Positions 24,293 to 34,900 of a stretch of 64,000 bases of DNA are shown in pieces. Source of the stretch: Pholis gunnellus. Its lineage: Eukaryota; Chordata; Actinopteri; Perciformes; Pholidae. Within the stretch, counting starts at the first letter, position 1; each line of letters starts with the position of its first letter. The stretch is from the NCBI GenBank assembly GCA_910591455.2, contig OU342816.1, forward strand, positions 8,818,800-8,882,799, given 5' to 3'. The position numbers were made by a program, and so were the translations under genes. Under the pieces are notes generated by a model, which saw nothing but the letters and a program-made list of their open reading frames with translations, made no database searches and had not been told where the DNA came from.

Positions 24293-27200
24293 ACAACCTC
24301 TCCACATTTCCACCACCCTTCTTGATGTCTGACTGCTGCCTTCTCTTGCCTGTCTTCTCTGCTTACACTATCTTCAGTTTACGCTGCCTAAGCTTCACAT
24401 TGTTCTTCGTCAATCTTCTCGTTACTTTTGGCTGTTCATGCATCTTTTTCCGAAGCGGTCGGGAGATCTTCCTAGCAACATCCAATCCATTCTGAATGAA
24501 GCATGTAATTCAAATGGATGCTTGTCTGCTCTTGGCCGCTGCCCTTTAATGTGCTTCTATCTGACATCACATTGACAACCCTTCTACTCCGCCTTCCACC
24601 TGAGCACCATCCTATCTGTAGAAGTGTGCTGTTGACTACAGATTATAAATATACACTGTATATGAGAAGTCGGGGCTAACCCGATAATAAATACCTTTTT
24701 GTACAGCGAAGAATTGTCAGCCATCGAGGACGTACATTAAAGGACATTACTAATGAAATATGGTTTTTGAATGGCTCCACAAAAATAAATTGTCTTTTTA
24801 TTTCCTAAACCCACAGTGCAAACATCTAACTAAATTATTCATGCGTCATTTCATTTTGGTTACTGCATGTGAGTTTTAATGATACACTGCATATGTATCT
24901 GGCCTCCCACTTGCATCTGTGATTCATTTAGTTTGAGCTCAGTGTGCCACCAGGATAATGATTTCTTTCCTGAAGATTATTTGGGGAATCCGTCAACAAC
25001 ATGAAGGTTAAATACATCAGTCAGACTGTGGGGCAGTGTGGTTTATCTGGGAGTTATTCACTGTATACAAACAAACATGCCATGTAACTGTGTCTTGGGC
25101 ACTTCGCTTATCATGCCCTCTCATTGTCAACACAGCCCCGGCAACTTATTCCTCAGCTCAAATTTAATTACAATTTAGTATGCTGGGGATTATGGAAAGT
25201 AAGTAAACATTAGAAGAGGGACTCAGGGGATTTGTCTCCTGAGGTCTCTTTGCAATAGTTTTCGCAGATGATTTTTCGTCATCTTTCGTAATAAGTTAAG
25301 GAGGACCAACCTTTTTGGTAAGGTTGTCTGTTTAGTATGGATCATCGTGGTTCTGTGCCCAATTATGATACATCAGTGTAGAATACATTACATAACTAAT
25401 ACAAATCTAATTCTGTCAAACAATGACAGTTTCATACGCTCTGCTACGCACACAAGTCAGTACTCAAACAGACTCAGCTGAACACAGAACTTGACCTAGA
25501 GGCTCAGCGGCAACAAGTAAAAGTGGCGTCAACATGGCAGCTTTGGAGGATTACATGTTTTTCAGCGTTAAATCAAACAGTTAACACAAATGCATAGAAA
25601 AATGAACGCTAGCATTATGAGAAGATAATTTGTGTTACATATGGTTATGTAAACCTGTTGGACAACAGAATAACAATAAGTGCTAAAATATCTGAGTTGT
25701 ATTGTAGTCTGTGGAAAGCGTGTTACATTTCTGTCACTATGAAAGATTATTTGTGGCGAGATTATAGCGCTGTCAGTTCAAGCTCAAGTCAGCATGAGCA
25801 ACAGAGAGGAGAAGGAGGTATATCGTCAGATTTATTAATAAATACTGCGCTGGATGTGTATAAACTGAAGTCATGTCTATAGGAACAGTGACCATATTTT
25901 AGTGGCGTTTTTAAAATCACACTGGCCTCATTCACCAACCATAAAACACACTTACGCAGTTTTCATAAACATTCTGACATTCACCAATGTTTTCATATTA
26001 GTTTGTTGTTGTTCAGTAAGAACAGAATCTACGGACACTTACACACATTTGAGTGCTGACGTATTTGTCCAAAATATTGTTGTATATACAATATAGTTGT
26101 ATAGTATAGGATTTAAATTGCAATAGCATTTATACTGTTTCTTTATAATTATTTTACATTATTGTTTGAAGCATTGTGGTCTTTTAAAATAAGTAAACAC
26201 AACAATATCTTTTTTTCTGTTCATATCCACTATTAGTGCTACTAAATATATCTCAATTTGTTTTACACTTGGTGCTGCATTTTCTTTCGACTTCCGTTTG
26301 AGCATTCTTGGCGCACTTCTGTCAACATTTATTTTCAATTTTTGTTTGCACACAGCCCTGCAGTCTAATGCCCGATTATGGTAATTGGCAGGGCGTTTAC
26401 CTGCGCTAAATAGGATCAACTGGCACAGGCTTTCAATTTACGAGGACAATGGTATTCATAAGAACACAGATACAAACAATTCCCTCGTTTAAGAACACGT
26501 CGTGAATCTGAAATAGACTTTTCTTTGGTGAGAAATATATTTGTGGATGAGGCCCATTGCTCGCTGCACATTCATTTCCTTGTAAAAGCATAACACTGAG
26601 GGTATATATTAATATTTGGGACTTAATTAAGCACAATGTTGTTGCTATGAACAAAACAAATAACAGAATATTTCTGCCCACCTGTAGTATCCCGCCCACT
26701 GCTAAAATGAAAAGAAACTGCCCCTAATAAGCAAAAGTAAGAGTTTGTAATAATAGTCCAACAACACGGAGTGATTGTATGTAATCCAGTACGGATTGTA
26801 AAAGCTACGAGCCATTAGGCAAGCCAGGGGAAAGAAGCCATGATAGTGACAGCTTTTTAGCATTTAGTTAATGCTAATACCTGATTATCATCTTATATAT
26901 ACTATTTCTAGAAATGTATGACTGGCACTGATTTCTCTTTCAAAAGGTCAATGAATTATGAAATGGGTTTGCCCTCCTGATGACCCTTTGCTCCAGTGTT
27001 GCAGGTACTGTTTGATAAACTAAGCCTGGGCTTTAAATCCAGTCTTAACCTACGAGGTTAGGGGCTCCTTATTAAGGCATTAATTATGAACTGCCTCTCT
27101 GTCTGGAGCAGCAGACTTTGCTTGGTCTATATTTTAACTGAAGGGAAAATCGAGGGATGAAATGGGTGCTATAAACCAACACAAGCGGTTGATATGAGGC

Positions 27201-27680
27201 TTATCAAGCGGGGTCGCCGTCAGTGTGGGGAGAGGTGAGGTCAGGAAATAAATGAAAGCATAGTCTAAGCTTTTCACATATCTATATTGTATCTTGAGTA
27301 TTGATATATCTCTCAGGTCAACTAAACCGATTTAAAAGCTATCTACATGATCCATGCTGGCTGATTTTGTGTGGCCAGTAGAAACACAAAACACAGGAAC
27401 ATAAAACTGCTGAATCAAAAGAGGCACACAAAAGTCCAACAACTTGAAACTCAAAAGGATTACTGAGGGGGTGTTGCAGAGTATTTGTAGCAACAGAATG
27501 TCCTACATATAAATAGAGAATGATGTGTGTTTGTAAGTCAGACACCTCAAAGAGTGGCTTTAAATTCCATTTACACACTGTGCACTACTTACCAATGCTG
27601 CTTTGTTTTTTTCTTCCTGGGTCACCATGATGTCTGTACCCTTTCCCTGAGGGTGAGAGTATTCCATTATTATTCGACGC

Positions 27681-27710
27681 TGTGGGACTAATAAAGGATT
27701 ATTGTATCTA
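27681..27710 (+). mobile_element. probable non-LTR retrotransposon 3' tail remnant
   Basis: TGTGGGACTAATAAAGGATT followed by ATTGTATCTA resembles the 3' end of fish non-LTR elements, which typically finish with a 'tgtgggac(a/t)aataaagga' line and short tandem repeats. Only the tail is recognisable. Confidence 0.45.
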
Positions 27711-28440
27711 ATCGTATGTCAATATTTCTGTTGATCCAGAGAGAAATAATACAGACGGTTCACCATCAGTGACATTTTCTATTTCATAGTGCACATCTGT
27801 CTGTTTGTGTGTGTGTGTGCACATGCTCGCATGCATAAGCAGCAGTATTAGCATTGATTACTGTTATATTTCTGCAGGTAATTGCCATGTTTCTCTCTCT
27901 ACCCTGCTTTTGCTATGATAATATGCTATTTCAAGAGAGGCTGCTCAATGCACTGATCATTACATTTTCCATTTTGAACTCACTCGCAGGGCTCCTTCAA
28001 GAGGATGATGGACAACTGTCATATCTTTGTCTCGCCTTTCTGCTTCAAAGCAAAATATGTTTTTACCACAATGATGGATTAAGAGAGTCTGAAAATCAAT
28101 TTCTGTATGGAACCTGATTATGTAATTCTCTCTATGAACAAGGAGAGTAAGATCAGGCAAGAAACTTCAATCTGACTATTAAAATATTCTGCTGTGTCCT
28201 GAATACGCTGAATTAAATCACTATTTTAATGGCAACTGTAAAACGTGAAATAAAAGAAAATGCTCAAGGGATCTGCTTTTGATATATTCAGTGTCGAAAC
28301 CTAAACGTTATCTATAAAAATAATGCACTCGCAAACAAGATTCTACGAGATATATTTTCTCATTAGCATACATGCTTCAGATTTCACATTCTTTTTTTCA
28401 CACGCTCTGTAAAAGCGGTCTACCTTTGTTCTGTTTTCAG

Positions 28441-28452
28441 CCCCCCCCCCCC
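28441..28452. repeat. poly-C tract
   Basis: Twelve consecutive C. Confidence 0.95.
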
Positions 28453-28632
28453 GTCTTCCTCTGCATTTGTACTTCTTACTGGGGAAGACCCACCACTGTA
28501 ATCCCAGAGGTGTGCGCCTCAGTGTCTGCACTATAACTCTGAGTCATCATAATAAGTCTGCTCCTCTTCTCTTTGCCAGTTGTCGTTCCACTGCCTACAC
28601 TACATCATCCTCTCTGTCTCCCTCTTGCTCTT

Positions 28633-28633
<1 letters not shown>

Positions 28634-28677
<44 letters not shown>
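28634..28677. repeat. (TC)n microsatellite
   Basis: About 44 bases of CT/TC dinucleotide repeat. Confidence 0.95.
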
Positions 28678-28679
<2 letters not shown>

Positions 28680-29846
28680 ATGGCACAGCACCAAGAGTGT
28701 AGCTCACTCAGGTATTATCTCTGAAATGGGCTCGTTATGAACATTTAAATACGCATGCACGATTTGTCATATTTTTCGTAGATCGCCGAATTTTATCATA
28801 ACAATCGAGCTAAAAGACCCCACTTACTAGCTTTCGTAGGTTTCAAGTGCATTTCAAAGTCTTCTTCAGTGAACGGAGCCGCCTTCGTTGTCATCATGAT
28901 CTATGTGTACTTCAGTCACAGTGGCTTTCTTTAACCTTCTCTGGCCATCTACTGATTTTGATAAGGTTTTCTGTTTCTGATGAACATTCAGTCTCTTGTC
29001 ATGGGTCATCCTCATCCACTTATTAAAACAAATAGTTCAACAATAAATGGAAAATATCACATACAGTATGTGTTTTTTAAATACTCATTCAATATGGGTC
29101 TGAGCAGAAAAGTGGAGATCACACAGATCGCCTAATTGATCAGACTAAAGTGCAAACTTGCATTCTGATCAGACCAGCACAATCCGACTTAAGAGATACC
29201 TGTACAGTCTGCACTATTCCTAGACTTTCTTCGGAACTTGACATGCCCATCCATCACTATTCAGATGTGAAATCCTTCCAAGCCAAAATATAACTGAACA
29301 AGTCTGGTTCATGCTTTTTGTTTGGATTGATGAGAGCAGTGAACAGCTTGACGTGGCTACTGAGTGATACTCAGGATGTTCACACTTTGATGAATGTGGA
29401 GCCTCCAGAAATGACACCGCTTGGATGCTGAAATGCTGCCACTGTGGCCCGACAATCCAGGCATATTAACATAATTTGGCAAACTCCCTGCATTTACTTC
29501 AGCATCAACCGGGTTCAAATACTTCTGGATGCATATTTGCCTTGTTGCGCACACCGTCCTTAAAACCATAAACATGATGTGAAGTTTTTCAGCTGAATAC
29601 ACTATTTCGGAAAACTTTTGGGATTCATATGGATGTTTAGTTACATTACTATGCAACAACTGCATTTTATCCAAAATAAAACACACACATTTACATTTAA
29701 CCAGGAAAGAGTTCTGAGATTTGGTCCGAAGTACACTGGAATGCACGCAGATTTAAGTTAACACTCTCAACAACGCCAAGCGCATCTTCATCAGAGTCAA
29801 ACAGTACAGAAACCAGCATTCTCTTAGGGACAATGAGCTGCATCTA

Positions 29847-30158
29847 GGCAGGGTTCACAATTATATAATAAAAAGATTAAGGAAATATAGAAATTATTAT
29901 TTAAGTCATGTATCAAAATATAAGTAGGGCTAAGATGAATATATAACTACATTTGTCCATTCAATATCTAAATATCTTACTTAATATCTCAATACTACTC
30001 CTTTATAACTCCCTATGCATAAACTGGGAGAGAGGGCAATAATATACAATTCAAATTACCTTTATGGAACATTTGAATGGTTACTGATGCAATGACATAA
30101 ATAGATATTTATATATTTTCTTTTCTCTTTTTTATCATTCTATAATTGTGAACCTGCC
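29847..30158. mobile_element. 312-bp MITE with 18-19-bp TIRs and TA target duplication
   Basis: The left end GGCAGGGTTCACAATTATA (29847-29865) matches the reverse complement of the right end TATAATTGTGAACCTGCC (30141-30158) with one missing G. A TA dinucleotide flanks each side (29845-29846 and 30159-30160). Short TIRs, AT-rich interior, no coding frame and TA duplication are typical of Tc1/mariner-related MITEs. Superfamily assignment is inference. Confidence 0.75.
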
Positions 30159-30860
30159 TACATGCACCTTATTGTCCCCTCCCTATTTGTCCAGCCTGTG
30201 TTGAATTAGATACTAATTAGGGAAGGTTATTTAAGAGAATGCCTCTATATACTGTTTGACGCTGTCGCACTTGAAGTTGTTATGTTAGTCTCGTCAATTT
30301 AGCTGCCTTAAATCCGTTTGCTCCAAAATACTTTGAACCAAATCTCTGAAGGCTCTCCCGATACAACACTGCCTTATAATGAGAGCACCTACCCGGTCTG
30401 CTTGTGAGGCGGTTGAAACGCACTAAACCTCTTCCTCCATTCAACACATTGATTGATGGTCTACAGCAAGTTTCAAATCAGCAAACACATTTGCACACGT
30501 CGGTGTACGTGGACAGCACATGCAGTTTGTAGGAATGCACACCGTTTGAAAAATTAATACCTCCCTTCCTTTTTTTTTTAAATGTTATATTAAGTTTACT
30601 TGAGAGAGGTGCCATGTATACACTCTCCATTAACATTAATGCGCCCAAGAAAATGTCAGTGCGTCTTCTGTTGTCAATTACGGTGAAACGTTAGTAGTTT
30701 GATATAAATGCCTGACAGTAAATACGACGAATAATATCATACATGTATTTTATAATTAGTGCAGAATCTAGAACAAATGTCGCCGTATTGAAAAATACTG
30801 CGATACTCTCGAAAAGACTACAAATACTCAGATACGTGTCAAAAAATAGAACTAAATGGA
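30159..30860. other. region between MITE and ufm1 promoter
   Basis: About 700 bp, AT-rich, with a T10 run near 30572. Nothing else recognised. Minus-strand frames (30691-31095) overlap the ufm1 promoter and exon 2 and are treated as chance. Confidence 0.6.
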
Positions 30861-30936
30861 TGACGTGTATGTAAGGGTCCTTCCGACTTCCGGGTGTGTG
30901 TAAACAGATTGAAAACGGAGTCGCCTCGCCCAAAAG
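30861..30936 (+). promoter_or_regulatory. ufm1: ufm1 proximal promoter / 5' UTR
   Basis: Immediately 5' of the start are a CRE-half-like TGACGT at 30861-30866 and an ACTTCCGG at 30886-30893. The latter is the reverse complement of the ETS consensus CCGGAAGT. Short CpG-containing sequence (GGAGTCGCCTCG) follows. No TATA box is evident. An ETS site and modest CpG content fit a TATA-less housekeeping promoter. The exact transcription start is not visible. Confidence 0.5.
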
Positions 30937-30938
30937 AT
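30937..30938 (+). CDS. ufm1: ufm1 coding exon 1 (first two bases of the start codon)
   Basis: The exon ends in AT followed by a strong donor, GTGAGT, at 30939-30944. The G at 31042 after the next acceptor completes ATG, and the second codon TCT follows directly. The 5' untranslated part of this exon precedes 30937 and its start is unknown. No alternative in-frame ATG precedes the conserved SKVTFKI segment within exon 2. Confidence 0.8.
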
Positions 30939-31858
30939 GTGAGTTTCTGCCCTTTTTTGTGTGTAATTTTCTCTGAATACATTTCATATTCGTTAGCCAA
31001 CATGGCGGTGCTAATAACGGTGTCTTTATCCTCTGAATTAGGTCTAAAGTAACGTTTAAAATCACTCTGACGTCGGACCCCCGGCTTCCATACAAAGTGT
31101 GAGTACAGCTTTAAGGGTACAGTCGGTTGCTTTTCAGTCTTTAGCTTTTTATTTTACATTTAATCTCACCGCTGCAGCAGATATCGGTATTTCAAGCTGT
31201 CGTGGAAACCTTTGCTGGTGTGTTTAACGCTGGTTACACAGAACGCGGTCATAGAGACAACATATGTTGTGTACAACTGTGATTCACATGCTGAGACTGA
31301 ATACACATATACTCCAACAGCTCCGTTAACTTCCGTTTTACACATGTTATATATAGTGAAGTTATTATGGCTAACATTATAGAATGTTTTAGTTCTATTC
31401 TGAATGAAATGGACAAGCAGCGTTAAACATCTGGTCTTGCAGTGGTCTTCATTAATATAAAAACACAGTGTCACTGAGCTCATTATTCTGTGAGATGACA
31501 GACAGGAGTCATTGACAAATCCTGAATCTATAAATATGCGGAAAATATTATAAATTTCAAACATTTTAGCCCTGGACACAAAATGTCTCTGACCTCACTG
31601 TATAGTCAACTCTCAGTGCATGTGTGTACTGGAGGCTTCAGGTTTCCACATCACACTTGTGTAATGCTTCCAGTTTGTGACGTCACAGAATTGTGTTCAT
31701 GCTCTCTGTACATAAGTGTCTTAAAATCAGATTTAAGTGGCACACAGAAAATCTTTACCATCCAGTAGATTCATTTGATAAATGCCTTTTTTAAAGTCAA
31801 ACTCTGCACTTGTCAACAACATTACAATTACATTTTGATAGCTTGAATTCTGTTCCCA

Positions 31859-31918
<60 letters not shown>

Positions 31919-34900
31919 TTCGGGAGGAATTAGTATTAAATGCCGTGTACAGCTCTGTCATAGCTGCTATACTACTTTAGAAAGGTATGATTTATTTTCC
32001 ACATTTTCTGTTCTAAAGCACAAAAACACAAATTATATGATGCTAAATGTCAGCAATAGGTTTTTAAGTCCTCGTTATTTTTCATTATGTTGTAATTTTC
32101 ATATTTTGGATCTCTTGAATTTGTTAAATATGAGGCAACATGGTGGTCTTTAACTCTCCACCATAATGCTGAAGTCTGCTTACAGTTTGCTCGTCTCTCG
32201 GCTACTTGCTGCTGTACTGAATATGTCGATTCATTCATTCCACAACCTCAGCTCCTTCTGTACTTCCTTAGTTGGCGACTGCATCTCTAAGCTTGCAAGT
32301 CTTTTGTTTTCTTTTTTACCCAACATCTCAGAAAATATGTCTGATTTCTGTTTTGTATTGTGACTATTTATACGGCTTAAATGGTTTTATATCCTCTGAC
32401 ACAAATGACTCTGACAGAAGTTAATGTTACACTAAATTGAGCCCTGTTAGGAAATGTTGAGGTCCGTGGAGGTCAAAATAAATGGTTTAAGTGACTCACT
32501 CCACAGCACTAAAGCAGTCCAAGCACTTGTCGATGGAAGCTCCGGTCAACCGTTGAAGAGATGATGTTTAATCCTGTGGTACTCGTGTTTTAATAATTAA
32601 AAAGTAAAACAATGGGGTGTAAAGTAAAGGCTGGGTTTTATGGTGTTTTTAAAATCCTGTTTAATGCGTTGTTTATTTTTTTACAGACTAAGTGTCCCCG
32701 AAAGCACACCATTCACAGCAGTGTTGAAGTTTGCAGCTGAGGAGGTAAGCTTGTGCTATTTTATTAATATGTCATCAACAGGGAGTGATACGTGCACTGG
32801 ATCCAGTATACAAACTAACAGTACTCTATGATATTGCTTTCATGTGGGAATGCACTGCACAACTTTCATTTAGCCTTAGTGTCCAATAGATTTATATGGA
32901 GATGTGGTATATATGCTAATTATATGCTAATATTTATTTGCCGATAAAAAAAACACTTAACATACAATCACAACAACACTCGGCATCAACTTAAACGGTG
33001 AAATCTTAGAAGGAAAAGGCAGGAAAAATAAAATTGCATAAGAGGTTAAAAAAAGAAAGAAGGAAACAATCATGAGTACTAGTGGGCAACCTCTAAATAT
33101 AGAAGTATGTTCTCCTCTTATAAATACACAGGAGGATTTGTTAATATATTCTACAAACTCATGTTATTTACATGCACATCCAGTATATGGATTAAGAACG
33201 TTAGATAATGTCTATTATAATGTGAGAAACCAATATTAGCAGATAAACGATTACCTGTTTTGTTTACAGGCTTTAATTTCTAAATGGCAAACAAAGTTGA
33301 CGTATTAGTCCAATCCAGTATCAGCAATTATTCATAACATTTACTAAACTAAACGTCTTAGTAAGTTTCAACCGCCCGACTGTCTGGTAGAACAGATTAG
33401 CTTATGTGTACGTCAGTACAGCGGTCTATACAGGCCATGTAATTTCCCATGGGTCACCCACCCACACACACACACACACACTCCTTACACACATAACCGA
33501 GACCCACAGCCTCTTTTTAGGCTATCTTCTTCAATTTCACACTGTCTGGCTGACGGCATACTGACGGAGCACTGGAGCTGCTGCTCATGTGCTGCTTCTA
33601 CAGCTGTTTATTTGCTTCTATTACACCTGTAATTAGCAAGGGTGTATTTTCAGCTTTGCCTTCATTGATCATGTGTTGGACAGAGACATCAACAAAGCAA
33701 AGACATCACTGGAAACGTAAATGATCGTATTTAATAATTACCCAACAGTCGGGGATTCAAACCATATTTTATCCTCCGATTTTATGCTCCATGAAAGTGC
33801 CTTCCTGAGTGTGTTTCATGTTTCATGTGTACTGCATGTGCTACCTGGCCGGTAGTTTCTCTAACCTTATCTCCCCGGTGACAGACTGCTCTATCCTCCT
33901 CACTGCAAATCTCAGCCGCCCACACCGTCCTCTGTCCAATACTGAAGTAGGACATGAATTGTGACCATGCTGTGTGATTTTCTTCCAGAAATTCAAGCGT
34001 GGCTATCTTTCCCCCTAGGCTAAACTGTGTGTGTGTGTGTGTGTGCGTGTGTACTGTATGTGCAGGCCTGAATTTGTGTGTCTGTCAAGCATAAAAGTTG
34101 GCAAAAGACTGAAAACCAAATGCACTATACACAGCATTTTCTTTCTGCTTGTTACACCAAGTTTGTTTGTTCCAAATTCGTCTCCAATTCTGAAGTTGTC
34201 ACCCGACGAAGTCGGTGTATCTCAGTGCGCTGACTGCGCTGAAAAAAAGCCTTTTCTTCTTGATGATTTATTCACACCGTGTCTTTGGGCCAAGCGGAAT
34301 TGGGTTGCAACATGTCTCTGTTTATTCAACCAAAATGCTTTAGTGCTGCTGAAATCTCTTAAATGTCAATGTTGTGAATTTCACTAATGGAGATTTTCTC
34401 TTTTACAGTTCAAAGTGCCATCAGCAACCAGTGCAATCATAACAAATGGTGAGTTTAGGGGGAAAGTCTCTTCAGCAAGAGGGACATGTTTACCAGCTTG
34501 ACAGTTATTAGGGACTCTCTTCTCATTCCTTACAGATATGTTTGAAAACTCAGCTGAGTTTTAAAACTTCAACTACAAGCTGTGAGAAACAAAATAAATC
34601 TTCTAACGGCAGTGTGATGCTGGTGAATGAAATACCGTCAAATCGGTCGTCCTCTTCCTGTCGGAGTTCATTTTGCTATCATGACCCGCTCGCTGTACAT
34701 TATCCCGCTGACATGCCTACTCACTAAAAATCTAAAATGTTACACTAAATATTGATTTATTGGTTATATTACTTGTGCTAAAAATAGAACCGTCCTCTTG
34801 CTGCGTACTGATTCAGAACTTCGTCATAGTCGGTTATTCTTAGCAGCGACTTGTTATTAAATACTAATAAAAGGTCGGAGAATGCGTTAATTGACCAATC

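Larger units (their letters stand above)
23131..29840. other. intergenic, no gene seen
   Basis: No supported gene. It holds (CA)n at 23513-23528 and 24241-24291, a LINE-like tail near 27681, poly-C at 28441 and (TC)n at 28634. The plus strand at 25921 and the minus strand at 26554 share a short CCTCATTCACAAA-like motif, suggesting a decayed inverted pair. Confidence 0.55.

Noticed and set aside
25921..26554. Inverted pair of CCTCATTCACAAA-like motifs as a large DNA transposon
   Set aside because: Similarity beyond about 15 bases is weak by eye and no clear ends were found. Mentioned only as a possible decayed pair.
29357..29746. 129-codon minus-strand frame as a gene
   Set aside because: No recognisable domain, lies in AT-rich intergenic DNA and has no promoter or exon partners.
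1..30800. TRPC4 exons upstream of ufm1, expected from human gene order
   Set aside because: No TRPC-like sequence was recognised on either strand. The human genes are also far apart.
30691..31579. Minus-strand frames of 134 and 137 codons over the ufm1 5' end as an antisense gene
   Set aside because: They overlap the ufm1 promoter, exon 2 and intron 2, have no domain, poor composition and no splice context.
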